Shown: in pieces, positions 39,657 through 48,529 of the stretch | How the letters are laid out: every line of letters starts with the position of its first letter | Position numbering within the stretch: position 1 is the first letter of the stretch | Assembly (NCBI GenBank): GCA_040879165.1 | Contig: JBBDKV010000013.1 | Location: forward strand, 1 to 64,000 | Source: JBBDKV01 sp040879165 | GTDB lineage: Bacteria; Patescibacteriota; Microgenomatia; UBA1400; PJMF01 | Length of the DNA stretch: 64,000 nt | Reading direction: 5' to 3' | Notes under the pieces: generated by a model | What the model was told of the DNA's origin: nothing | What the model saw: only the letters and a program-made list of their open reading frames with translations | Database searches by the model: none | Program-made: the position numbers and the translations under genes

Positions 39657-41411
39657 ATGAAACGCATTGCAATTTGGTGGCTGCTACTCCTGACTTTTTG
39701 CATCTATTTTCCCTCACTTACCAATCCATTTATTTGGGATGACGAACAGTTTATTTATCGAAATGCATTTGTGCAAAATTTTGCAGTTACCGAAATTTTT
39801 ACTCAAAATACCATTGCTGGCGCTGGCGAGGTCAGCAACTATTACCGACCCCTCACCACTCTCAGTTTTGCTCTAGATTTCCAGATTTGGGGACTGACTC
39901 CCTTTGGCTTTCACCTCACTAACGTGAGCTTGCACATTCTAGCTGGATTTTTACTTTGGAACATCCTAAAAAAAATACAACTGCCTCATTGGTCACGAGT
40001 CGGCATTACTGGCATCTTTTTACTCCATCCATTACAAACTGAAGCAGTCACTTACATCAACTCTCGGGGTGATTCACTGTATACGGTGTATGGATTGCTG
40101 AGCATTTTGTTATTACTGCTGGCATTGGAAGGAACAAAAAAAATTTCTATCTACAATCTTGAGTTACGATGTACGCCCTGGGTGTTGGGAGTACTTTCAG
40201 CATTGTCGTATGCGATGAGTATTTTGAGCAAAGAAATAGGCTTAGCCGTTGGTGGTCTACTCGCGCTTGTAGTAGCATGGAAGCTGTGGCGCCAGTATCA
40301 TCTAACAAAACTTTCTCTCTGGAAAATAGTCTCGAATTACAAAACAGCTGTATCTAGTCTGGCAATTGCTGCTCTAATTGGCGTTGGATATTTAGGACTG
40401 CGTGCAACAGTGTTAAATTTTGATAGCTCATTTAATTTTTACACAGAGGGATCAATCTATGGTGATCATCTGCATGTTCGACTGCTAACGTTTAGTAAAA
40501 TAATTTTCATATACCTAAAACTATTGCTACTACCCTATCCGCTCCACATGGAACGAAGTACTGAGCTTGTCACAACGATACTCAGTCCTTGGCCATGGCT
40601 GTCACTCAGTTTGTTTGGCGGTTTAATCTGGGCAGGATTCTTAGAGTGGACGCGCAAACAAACAACAATAATTTGGTTTGGCGTAGCTTGGATGGCTAGT
40701 ATGCTAGCACCTGTTTCTGGCATCATTCCCATTAATGGATTGCTGTATGAGCACTGGCTGTATCTTCCTATCATTGGTTGGGCAATTACCGTCGTCGGAA
40801 TACTACGATTACTGCCAACAATGTATCAGCTTTTGCATTCTCACCGAGTGCTGCTGCTCAGCTTAGTTTTTTGTTGCCTGAGCGTGCTAACTATTCGACA
40901 AAATTATATTTGGGGCGACCACATACGCTTTTATTCTTATATCCTAACGCATACTCAGTCAGCACGAGTACACAATAACTTAGCCATGGCATACGCCGAC
41001 GATGGTCAGGCTGATACCGCTCTGGCGCACTACTATACAGGGCTTGAATTAGGGGAGCAGTATCCACAAATTCACCACAACATTGGTAACGCATATCTTA
41101 CACTTGGTGAAACTAACAAAGCCATTACTGCTTATAAAAAAGCGCTTGATCTTAATCAAACTTTTTTTCATTCATACTACGCACTACTAGATGTCTATAT
41201 TGCTAATGAGCAATATCCAGAGGCAATAGCGCTATTACAAGAAGGTCAACAACATTTACCAAGTGAAAATAATTTTCACATTATGGAAATGATCCTCTAT
41301 GACAGAATGGAAAATTCTGTCTCTCGTGACAAAAAAATCATTTGGATTCAGGAAAACTTGCAACTTGATGCTGAGCTTTCTACTTTCTTAAACAGCTATT
41401 ATCGAAAATAA
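39657..41411 (+). CDS. Polytopic membrane protein with TPR tail, TMTC/GT-C-like
   Basis: 584 residues. About ten transmembrane helices (1-430) with a first extracellular loop carrying FIWDDEQFIYRN and SNYYRPLTTLSFALDFQIWGL, the pattern of TMTC-type O-mannosyltransferases and related GT-C enzymes that use lipid-linked sugars. The C-terminal 140 residues are TPR repeats (TALAHYYTGLELGEQYPQIH, NIGNAYLTLGETNKAITAY). It would glycosylate surface proteins or bind partners outside the membrane. Lipid-donor use is inferred from family. Confidence 0.87.
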   Translation: MKRIAIWWLLLLTFCIYFPSLTNPFIWDDEQFIYRNAFVQNFAVTEIFTQNTIAGAGEVSNYYRPLTTLSFALDFQIWGLTPFGFHLTNVSLHILAGFLLWNILKKIQLPHWSRVGITGIFLLHPLQTEAVTYINSRGDSLYTVYGLLSILLLLLALEGTKKISIYNLELRCTPWVLGVLSALSYAMSILSKEIGLAVGGLLALVVAWKLWRQYHLTKLSLWKIVSNYKTAVSSLAIAALIGVGYLGLRATVLNFDSSFNFYTEGSIYGDHLHVRLLTFSKIIFIYLKLLLLPYPLHMERSTELVTTILSPWPWLSLSLFGGLIWAGFLEWTRKQTTIIWFGVAWMASMLAPVSGIIPINGLLYEHWLYLPIIGWAITVVGILRLLPTMYQLLHSHRVLLLSLVFCCLSVLTIRQNYIWGDHIRFYSYILTHTQSARVHNNLAMAYADDGQADTALAHYYTGLELGEQYPQIHHNIGNAYLTLGETNKAITAYKKALDLNQTFFHSYYALLDVYIANEQYPEAIALLQEGQQHLPSENNFHIMEMILYDRMENSVSRDKKIIWIQENLQLDAELSTFLNSYYRK

Positions 41412-41461
41412 TTTTTGCCTTCCTACAGTACATGTAAGATTGCCTTGTTACACTCACCACT

Positions 41462-42106
41462 ATGTGGCAGGTTGTCCGAGATTGGTTGCTAAACACAGTA
41501 TTTCCTGATACTTGCTGTGGCTGTAGCACACTCGGCAGCCTGCTGTGTCCAGCGTGTCAAAATACAGTAGAGTTCGTACTAAAACCACCCAGGGTTCCTG
41601 AACAAGCTGCAGATTTAGATAGCGTTACGATTCTAACTGCCTTTGACGAATTAAGTCATAAACTGGTAGTGACATATAAGTACTCGTCAGTCATTGGCGT
41701 TGGAGCTGTTATGGCTCATTTAATTGCAGAACATGCTCAGCTACCAAAAATAGATGTATTAACTGCAGTACCACTACACCCCAGCAAGGAAAGTGATAGA
41801 GGATTTAATCAAGCTGCCGTGATCGCACAACACCTTAACACCGCATTAGACTTGCCGTACACGGCACTTCTCACTCGTAAAAGAACAGGAACTAGACAAG
41901 CGACATTAAAGAAACAACAACGCTGGCAACACAACATGGCAGTCTTTAGCATCCCACCGCAACAAGCCTCAGCTTGTGTTGGGAAACACATTGGCCTAGT
42001 GGACGATGTATTTACGACTGGCGCAACACTCCAAGCATGCGCCCATCAATTAAAGAAAGCCGGAGCAGCCAGCGTACACGGCATTTGTTTTACCCACGGA
42101 CAATAA
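41462..42106 (+). CDS. comF: ComF-family phosphoribosyltransferase-like protein
   Basis: 214 residues. An N-terminal zinc-finger-like part (PDTCCGCSTLGSLLCPAC) is followed by a PRTase domain with AVPLHPSKESDRGFNQA and the PRPP loop LVDDVFTTGATLQACA. ComF proteins are needed for DNA uptake in naturally competent bacteria and interact with PriA. TACACT (41449-41454) ends seven bases before the ATG. CPR bacteria commonly keep a DNA-uptake apparatus, so a competence role is reasonable, though no pilus genes are in this window. Confidence 0.9.
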   Translation: MWQVVRDWLLNTVFPDTCCGCSTLGSLLCPACQNTVEFVLKPPRVPEQAADLDSVTILTAFDELSHKLVVTYKYSSVIGVGAVMAHLIAEHAQLPKIDVLTAVPLHPSKESDRGFNQAAVIAQHLNTALDLPYTALLTRKRTGTRQATLKKQQRWQHNMAVFSIPPQQASACVGKHIGLVDDVFTTGATLQACAHQLKKAGAASVHGICFTHGQ

Positions 42107-42214
42107 TCCAAACGTTTTTCCATCATTAAAAACAATGAGTAACTAAAATAGGCCTTACAATTGTAGCGCTTTTGGTCAGTGATGCATTTTCTTTCAAAAC
42201 TACCCGCTCCATGC

Positions 42215-42220
42215 TATACT
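42215..42220 (+). promoter_or_regulatory. -10 box of the tmRNA gene
   Basis: TATACT, 13 bases before the mature 5' end (GGGG at 42234), leaving a short leader that RNase P would remove. Confidence 0.5.
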
Positions 42221-42305
42221 AGTGCTCTCAAAAGGGGATGTATTGCTTTGACGTGATACGCTCATTAACATCTGCAGGTCATCTTTGAACAAAAGATGTA
42301 AAACA

Positions 42306-42360
42306 GGTTCAAAACATAACTGCAAATTCAATTCGCAGCACAGTTGCTAAGGTTCAAGAA
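42306..42360 (+). repeat. Left copy of the contig-end duplicate
   Basis: 55 bases identical to 42461-42515 on the other side of the N gap. The overlap equals a k-mer-sized contig end, so the two copies are probably one locus in the genome. Confidence 0.85.
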
Positions 42361-42460
42361 NNNNNNNNNNNNNNNNNNNNNNNNNNNNNNNNNNNNNNNN
42401 NNNNNNNNNNNNNNNNNNNNNNNNNNNNNNNNNNNNNNNNNNNNNNNNNNNNNNNNNNNN
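42361..42460. other. Assembly gap (100 N)
   Basis: Exactly 100 N, a scaffolder's default for unknown length. Lies inside the tmRNA tag-coding region. Confidence 1.
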
Positions 42461-42515
42461 GGTTCAAAACATAACTGCAAATTCAATTCGCAGCACAGTT
42501 GCTAAGGTTCAAGAA
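42461..42515 (+). repeat. Right copy of the contig-end duplicate
   Basis: Identical to 42306-42360. It contains the resume codon GCA and the first 13 tag codons. Confidence 0.85.
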
Positions 42516-42904
42516 TCTTTCAACAATGGCGTAAATGCCATTGCTGGACTTCTGAATCCAGCTCCTTCAGCTTACGCTTTCGCGTAAGTCTGGCATTCAC
42601 GAGTTCGTTCTCACTGGCGACAACTCATGGGTGGAAACTCAGTCAGTGTGACAATCTGCTCGTCTTATCCGAGCTGATCTAAGACATTTGATAAGGACGC
42701 TGAACATAGTTTGTCTACTTACCTAGTTCAGCGATATCGAAGAGTAGCCTAAACCTGTAGATGATGTTGGTTTGCTGTTGCGGACAGGGGGTCATACCCC
42801 CTCATCTCCACAAAATTTTGCTCGAAAAGTGTTTTCATACTATGAGTATGAGATGCCGGATAAACACGGCTGTGCTCTTGCAACAAACACTCTCAGATAA
42901 GCCA

Positions 42905-43537
42905 CTAGATAACTCCCAACACCTCTGACTCCTGTACGTACAATTTTTCTAATCTTTTCACCAAAACTTGCAACTTTCCCAACAGCGGATTCTCTGGCCA
43001 AAGCGTCACCAAAATTACAAATTGCTGCTGGTATTTCTTAACATACTCAATAAAGTTTCCGTTAAAATGAACAATCACGCTGGCAATGCCTTTAGTTTCT
43101 ATTTCATACACAAAGTCTGAAAGATTGCTAATCACGTCGGCAGTTTTTAACAAATGTTCATCTTGATTCATCTCCCAGAGTTCATCCATAGCTTGCTCTT
43201 TAACCATTTTCCAAGACAGTGTCCTATCTTTTTCAGTGACTGCTAAAACCAAATCTGCGCACTCTCTGCCAAATAACCGCACCAACAACATGTACGTAAC
43301 TGAATCGCAGTCCTCAATCGTGTCATGCAAAAATCCGGCTGCGATCAGCTTTTCATTGTCAGTCACTAATGAAAGAATCATTCCAACTGACCAGAGATGA
43401 ATAGAGGCAGGCTCCCCGGTAACTTTCCGCTGTTGATCAACATGATGACGCTCAGCAAATAAAGCAGCGTCTGTAACAATCGGAGTTTGTTCCTTCAAAA
43501 ATTGCCTCTTTGTGAACGTCAACTGTGACTCATTCAT
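42905..43537 (-). CDS. HD-domain hydrolase, SpoT/MESH1-like
   Basis: 210 residues. Metal-binding HD motif in AGFLHDTIED, an upstream His in ASIHLWSVGM, and KTADVISNLSDF with the late Asp. The layout (H...HD-x-x-E-D...D) is that of single-domain (p)ppGpp hydrolases and of the hydrolase half of RelA/SpoT. There is no synthetase, TGS or ACT part. TATAAT (43544-43549) ends six bases before the ATG. Probably hydrolyses ppGpp or a related nucleotide; the substrate is not shown by sequence. Confidence 0.85.
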   Translation of the reverse strand: MNESQLTFTKRQFLKEQTPIVTDAALFAERHHVDQQRKVTGEPASIHLWSVGMILSLVTDNEKLIAAGFLHDTIEDCDSVTYMLLVRLFGRECADLVLAVTEKDRTLSWKMVKEQAMDELWEMNQDEHLLKTADVISNLSDFVYEIETKGIASVIVHFNGNFIEYVKKYQQQFVILVTLWPENPLLGKLQVLVKRLEKLYVQESEVLGVI

Positions 43538-43543
43538 GAGAAA

Positions 43544-43549
43544 ATTATA
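43544..43549 (-). promoter_or_regulatory. -10 box deciding the start of the HD hydrolase
   Basis: TATAAT on the minus strand ends six bases before the ATG at 43537. It overlaps the longer in-frame start at 43555. Confidence 0.6.
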
Positions 43550-43612
43550 TATCAAAATATCACAAATGGAACCTATTTAATCCACAAAGTAGCTAGAAAT
43601 TGTTTAAGGAAA

Positions 43613-44494
43613 TTATTGCCTGTTTCTGTACTTTCGCCAAGCCCAGCGTGATCCAAAGACAACTGGAATCCAGATAATGGCGTATACAACGACCCAAATC
43701 AACAGCACACCGATCACATAGCCCGCATCTCTGAGTGAGCCAAACGCTGCTTTGAGTTCATCGAGCAAGCTGCCCCGTGCATCAGGATTAAAATATTTCT
43801 CATGATCAGCAACAGAAACAGTCAAAGTACCATAGCTGACGCGCTCTACGAGCCCGCTCTCTTGATCTGCGATGGTCTGCAATTGTCGCTCTACAGCTGC
43901 AATTTGCTGCTCTAGACGTCGGTTCAGGGCTGCATCAGTATTTTGTTCCAGTTGTAGTTCGAGCTCAAACAACTGTTGTTCTAAGCGTTCACGCTCATTT
44001 TCAAGCTGGACACCTTGACCAGTCACATCACTCAAGCTCATATTTTCCCCAATTACCTCTGCAGCGTGAGAAACAATTTGCTCTGTGACTTGATCAAATC
44101 GATCAACGGGAACTGCTGCCGTAATGTAGCCGTAGCGAGTGTCTTCGCCACGACCTTGAGAATATGACAAAACTCTTCCTTCTTGCGACAAAATGTATTC
44201 TCGTTGTTGACGCAAGTAATCTGGAACTGAGTTGACTACCAACTGATAATTAGCAAATTGCTCATAGATTCTGTCTGGCTCACCCAACCCTTGATCTGGC
44301 TGTGGCCACATGCCAGGTGCTCTCATCATACCCATTGAACCTGAGCTAGAAACAGCCATATCCTCTGAACCCATTTCAGTAGTACCCATCATGGGTGCGT
44401 GTTTTCGAAAATTAAAGAGTGATGACATGCTGCTCACAGTAATAACGGCTGTGATGACTGATAATGAGATGATGATTATGGCAAGTTTTTTCAT
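43613..44494 (-). CDS. DUF4349-domain membrane protein
   Basis: 293 residues. An N-terminal transmembrane segment (5-25), a Met/Ser/Gly linker, a DUF4349 domain (about 75-250) with FANYQLVVNSVPDYLRQQ and VERVSYGTLTVSV, a central coiled coil (NERERLEQQLFELELQLEQN), and a C-terminal membrane helix with a basic tail WRKYRNRQ. DUF4349 proteins are envelope proteins of unknown function, perhaps signalling or stress related. TATACT ends nine bases before the ATG. Confidence 0.88.
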   Translation of the reverse strand: MKKLAIIIISLSVITAVITVSSMSSLFNFRKHAPMMGTTEMGSEDMAVSSSGSMGMMRAPGMWPQPDQGLGEPDRIYEQFANYQLVVNSVPDYLRQQREYILSQEGRVLSYSQGRGEDTRYGYITAAVPVDRFDQVTEQIVSHAAEVIGENMSLSDVTGQGVQLENERERLEQQLFELELQLEQNTDAALNRRLEQQIAAVERQLQTIADQESGLVERVSYGTLTVSVADHEKYFNPDARGSLLDELKAAFGSLRDAGYVIGVLLIWVVVYAIIWIPVVFGSRWAWRKYRNRQ

Positions 44495-44543
44495 ATCGTG
44501 ATTAGTATACCACTTTTATTTGTATGTCACTCAAGTCTGTTTT

Positions 44544-46691
44544 TTATTGTTGATTCTCCACGCTTCTCAGGTATTCCATGATCTTTGAGGAGTAGACTTC
44601 TCTTGGCTTACTACCCTCTGATGGACCTACCATGCCTGCCGCATGCAACTGATCCAAAATACGTGCCGCACGATTATATCCTACCGAAAAACGTCTCTGT
44701 ATCAGCGAGGAAGAACCCTTGCCCTCAGCAGCTACAAACTGGGCCGCTTGTCCGAACAGCTCGTCTTTTTCATCTGGATTGGCCACTTTTGAACCATCAG
44801 CAGCTACTTTATACTTATCAGTAATATCGTCTTCGTAATTTGGCTTCTGACCTTGGGATTTAATAAAGTCGATCAAAGATTTAATTTCACTATCTTCCAC
44901 ATAGGTACCTTGAATACGCACGGGCTTGGCTTGATCTGGAGGAATAAATAACATATCTCCCTTACCGAGCAATTTCTCAGCACCTTGCGAGTCAAGAATC
45001 ACCCTGGAGTCCATCATTGAAGAAACATTAAATGCTATGCGGGCTGGAATGTTGGCTTTAATCAACCCCGTGATAACATCCACTGACGGCCGCTGCGTCG
45101 CCAGCACTAGGTGAATCCCCACCGCCCGCGCCATCTGCGCAATTCGTGTAATACTTTCCTCAACCTCAGAGGGAGCATACAACATGATGTCTGCCAGCTC
45201 GTCAATCACAATAACAATACTCGGCATAGCAGCGTGACCAGCCAGTTCGTTATACGCAGCAATATTTTTAACACCCACTTCTGCCAGCTGTTTGTAGCGC
45301 TCCTCCATCTGGTGGGTCGCCCACTTCAGGGCAGAGACCACTTTCTTAGGATCAACGATCACTGGCACCAACAAATGTGGAATGTCATTGTAACCAGTCA
45401 GCTCCACACGCTTTGGATCAACTAAAATTAATTTTACTTCAGCAGGGCTGGCTCGAAATAAAATCGAACACATAAAGGTATTAATCGCCACCGACTTACC
45501 AGAGCCTGTAGCACCTGCGATCAAAACATGGGGCATCTTAGCAATGTCCATAATCATTGGCTTGCCTGCTACATTAATTCCCAAAGCAGTCGCCAATTTT
45601 GACGGATGTTTTTTCATATCTGGAGAAGCCAGCAGCTTGCGCAACGTCACGTACTGAGCAGAGTAGTTAGGTACTTCCACACCAACTAATGATCGACCAG
45701 CAATGGGCGCCTCAATACGAATCTGCCCCGTCGGTGCAGCCAAAGCCAGAGCAAGATCTGTTGAGAGTGAGGTAATTTTGGAGAGCTTAGTGCCTTGTTT
45801 TTTAATCCGAAGAGCGTATTGTGTGACAGACGGTCCGTAATTAACCTCTTCCACACCTGCATGAACGCCAAATGAGTTGAGTGTTTCCTCAATAACTTGT
45901 GCATTTTTCTTGATGTCGCCACGATCTGCTTGGCCACCCTCTGATTCATTAAGTAAGGACAACGGCGGATACTCCCAGATCATGTTAGCAGTATTTGGAT
46001 TCATCAGCGTCGTACTCAGCTCACCATCCTCAGTCTGCCCAGCAGCTTCGGCCTTGGTTTTTTCTGCCACCACTGCGGTACCGGGATCATCGTCCTCCGC
46101 ATCATCCAGAGTTTTATCACTGTTCTGATTAATACTAAAACCAATGTTTTGCGGCTTAAACGGCATACTGATTTTTGGTAACGAAAAACCCGACCTTCCC
46201 TCACTTTGCTCGTCAGTATTCGAACTGCGTTTTTCTCGTAGACGAGCAATCCAATCAAAAATTTCTGTTAAGGAAAATTCAGTTAAAATCAGCGCTCCAC
46301 TAATCAACACTGCCACAAAGAAAATGCCCGAGCCCACTGGAGATAGTAACTCTGCCAGGTTAGCAAAGGTGTTTTCACCAATACTACCCGTCTTGAACAA
46401 GCCCATCACGCCAATCAACACTAATATCGCCCCCAACAAAACAGTGGGTTTTGACCACGCCCACTTCGTCTTGAGCATCACCAGACCTGCAGCAAAGAAC
46501 ACAAAAGGTAAAACTAACGTCGAAAAACCTAAATTCTCAATCAACGCTTGGTTGAGAATTTGCAAGATGCGACCTTGTCCTGTGAACGATATCAGCACTA
46601 ATCCACCGAGTGCTAAAAAGAACACAGCTATTATGGAGTGAACAGTTTCACTGCGTAGTTTGAACTTTAAGCCTTTTTTTCGTCTTGGCAT
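44544..46691 (-). CDS. ftsK: DNA translocase FtsK
   Basis: 715 residues, shorter than the E. coli protein because the linker is short. Four membrane helices (about 20-165), an acidic linker, then the FtsK/SpoIIIE motor with Walker A GATGSGKSVAIN, Walker B IVIVIDELADIM, LATQRPSVDVITGLIKANIP and a C-terminal winged-helix gamma domain (SLIQRRFSVGYNRAARIL) that reads KOPS-like sites. It pumps chromosome ends across the closing septum. Confidence 0.95.
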   Translation of the reverse strand: MPRRKKGLKFKLRSETVHSIIAVFFLALGGLVLISFTGQGRILQILNQALIENLGFSTLVLPFVFFAAGLVMLKTKWAWSKPTVLLGAILVLIGVMGLFKTGSIGENTFANLAELLSPVGSGIFFVAVLISGALILTEFSLTEIFDWIARLREKRSSNTDEQSEGRSGFSLPKISMPFKPQNIGFSINQNSDKTLDDAEDDDPGTAVVAEKTKAEAAGQTEDGELSTTLMNPNTANMIWEYPPLSLLNESEGGQADRGDIKKNAQVIEETLNSFGVHAGVEEVNYGPSVTQYALRIKKQGTKLSKITSLSTDLALALAAPTGQIRIEAPIAGRSLVGVEVPNYSAQYVTLRKLLASPDMKKHPSKLATALGINVAGKPMIMDIAKMPHVLIAGATGSGKSVAINTFMCSILFRASPAEVKLILVDPKRVELTGYNDIPHLLVPVIVDPKKVVSALKWATHQMEERYKQLAEVGVKNIAAYNELAGHAAMPSIVIVIDELADIMLYAPSEVEESITRIAQMARAVGIHLVLATQRPSVDVITGLIKANIPARIAFNVSSMMDSRVILDSQGAEKLLGKGDMLFIPPDQAKPVRIQGTYVEDSEIKSLIDFIKSQGQKPNYEDDITDKYKVAADGSKVANPDEKDELFGQAAQFVAAEGKGSSSLIQRRFSVGYNRAARILDQLHAAGMVGPSEGSKPREVYSSKIMEYLRSVENQQ

Positions 46692-46853
46692 ATAACTTTA
46701 TTTAAATATATTATAGGATATAACATATCCTCCCACGCTCTGGCAAGAGGCAAAACATCCTTCATCATTCTAACAGGAAATGCTTAGTCTTGTAGACAGA
46801 CAAAAGTCTCAACCTCAATCGACAAACATGCAGACCAAGCGTAGCTAGTACCG

Positions 46854-48518
46854 CTAATCTATATCTAGAATTACCGGTACGATCATTGGCTCACGACGGA
46901 TAATTTTATACAAGCGACGCCCAAGTCTTCGCTCAATGGTTCGCTTGATTTCTTCATCTTTAGGCGTTTTCTTTGATTCTCCAGCGATTTCTGCCACGGT
47001 TTGCTTGATGTACTCGATCACTTCTTCCGCTTCTTTCATGAAAATAAAGCCTCTAGAAACAACTTCAATTTTATCGAGCAGCAGTTTATTTTTTGAGCGA
47101 GGAATGACCACGGTCACAATGCCAGACTGACTCAGTGTACGACGATCTGATAAAACAACCTTGCCTACATCACCGATTCCCAAGCCATCTACTGCCTGTG
47201 GTTGTAAAACAATCGTATCAACTCGACTGACCTGCTTGCCATCAAAGCCAATCGCGTCGCCACTTTCAGGGAGTAAAACATGCTCTCTATCCATACCGAG
47301 TGGCTCAGCAATATATTCAAAAAACTTAAAACGATGACGATCGGCACCGCCAATCGGCATCACAAATTTTGGCTTAATGAGCTGCACGAGCTCCTGCTGC
47401 TCAACCCGACCTGCATGTCCAGAGCTATGCAAGTTATCCATAACGTCTGGATAAATAACATGCACTCCATTACGTGACAGTTCGTCAATCGCTCCGAAAT
47501 AGGGAAGCTCGTTGCCCGGAATGGCTGTTGCAGAAAAAACAACCGTGTCTCGCTCAGTGATTTGCAGCACAGGATGCTCGCCAAAAATTGCTCGCATCAT
47601 TGACGAACCTTCTTGACCTTGACTCCCAGCCACGATCACACACAATTTGTCATCAGGAACAGTATCAATTTTTTTCTTGTCAACCTGCATGCCATGTGGG
47701 ATGCTCAATTTCTTCAGCTCCAGCGCGTCGGTGACATTTTGCTCAACAGATCGCCCTACAAAGACCACTTTTCGTTTATATCGCTCAGCAGCCGCAATGA
47801 CTTGCTGAATTCGATGAATGTGCGAGCTCATCAGAGTCACAATATATTTTCCTTGTGTTTTCGCCATAGTTTCCATGATGGTAGGACCAACTGCACTCTC
47901 ACTTCTTGAGTGACCTGGGTTTTCCACACGTAAGCAGTCAATCATCATGCAGTGCACACCATCTGCTGCCACCTGTTCAATGGTAGACAGATCTGTCAGC
48001 TTGCCGTCAACTGGACTGGGATCAATCTTAAAGTCACTGCCATGATAGATATTGCCAATCGGTGTGGTGATCAAAACATGCCGCGTATCTGGAATTGAGT
48101 GAGTCACTGGAATAAAGCGAGCTGAAAAGTAGCTACTGAGGTGAACGGGATTGGTGTCATGAACTTTTTGCACTGTCTTAGAAACACCCCCATCCTCTAG
48201 ACGGCGCTCTGCAAACAGAGCGGTTAAAGGAGAGGCGTAAATTGGAAAATCTGGCAGTTTGCCCAGCAGATAAGGTGCCGCAGCAATGTGATCATCATGT
48301 CCATGCGTCAAAATCATACCAATGATGCGCTTGCCTCGCTCAACCTGCTCAAAGACATATCGAGCATCGGGAATCAAAATGTCTACTCCTGGCATATAGG
48401 TATCGGGAAATCCGATACCACAATCTACAATCAACATTTCATCTTCATATTCATAGACAAACATATTTTGAGTGACACCACCCATGCCACCTAGTGGAAT
48501 TACTTTTAGTTGAGGCAT
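46854..48518 (-). CDS. rnj: Ribonuclease J
   Basis: 554 residues. Metallo-beta-lactamase core with LTHGHDDHIAA (H72, H74, D76, H77), a beta-CASP domain with MIDCLRVENPGHSRSE, IVAGSQGQEGSSMM and SSGHAGRVEQQELVQLIKP, and a C-terminal domain (about 450-554). RNase J has 5'-3' exonuclease and endonuclease activity and, in bacteria without RNase E, starts mRNA decay and rRNA maturation. AAGGGAG six bases before the ATG is a true ribosome-binding site. It is 12 bases downstream of a membrane-protein gene. Confidence 0.95.
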   Translation of the reverse strand: MPQLKVIPLGGMGGVTQNMFVYEYEDEMLIVDCGIGFPDTYMPGVDILIPDARYVFEQVERGKRIIGMILTHGHDDHIAAAPYLLGKLPDFPIYASPLTALFAERRLEDGGVSKTVQKVHDTNPVHLSSYFSARFIPVTHSIPDTRHVLITTPIGNIYHGSDFKIDPSPVDGKLTDLSTIEQVAADGVHCMMIDCLRVENPGHSRSESAVGPTIMETMAKTQGKYIVTLMSSHIHRIQQVIAAAERYKRKVVFVGRSVEQNVTDALELKKLSIPHGMQVDKKKIDTVPDDKLCVIVAGSQGQEGSSMMRAIFGEHPVLQITERDTVVFSATAIPGNELPYFGAIDELSRNGVHVIYPDVMDNLHSSGHAGRVEQQELVQLIKPKFVMPIGGADRHRFKFFEYIAEPLGMDREHVLLPESGDAIGFDGKQVSRVDTIVLQPQAVDGLGIGDVGKVVLSDRRTLSQSGIVTVVIPRSKNKLLLDKIEVVSRGFIFMKEAEEVIEYIKQTVAEIAGESKKTPKDEEIKRTIERRLGRRLYKIIRREPMIVPVILDID

Positions 48519-48529
48519 ATCTCCCTTTT

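Larger units (their letters stand above)
42234..42810 (+). ncRNA. ssrA: tmRNA, interrupted by a scaffold gap
   Basis: Rescues stalled ribosomes and tags their products. The 5' end GGGGATG pairs with CATCTCC (42803-42809) to form the alanine-type acceptor stem; TTTGACGTG follows the 5' stem, close to the tmRNA consensus TTCGACGGG. The tag reading frame starts at GCA (42477) and encodes 36 residues, ANSIRSTVAKVQESF then NNGVNAIAGLLNP and APSAYAFA-stop (TAA 42585-42587). The AYAFA end is like Mycoplasma tags. 100 N (42361-42460) are flanked by an identical 55-base segment (42306-42360 and 42461-42515). Without the duplicate and N the RNA would be about 422 bases. Confidence 0.9.

Noticed and set aside
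42306..42515. True tandem or transposon-type duplication inside the tmRNA
   Set aside because: The exact 100-N gap between identical contig ends fits an unmerged assembly overlap better.
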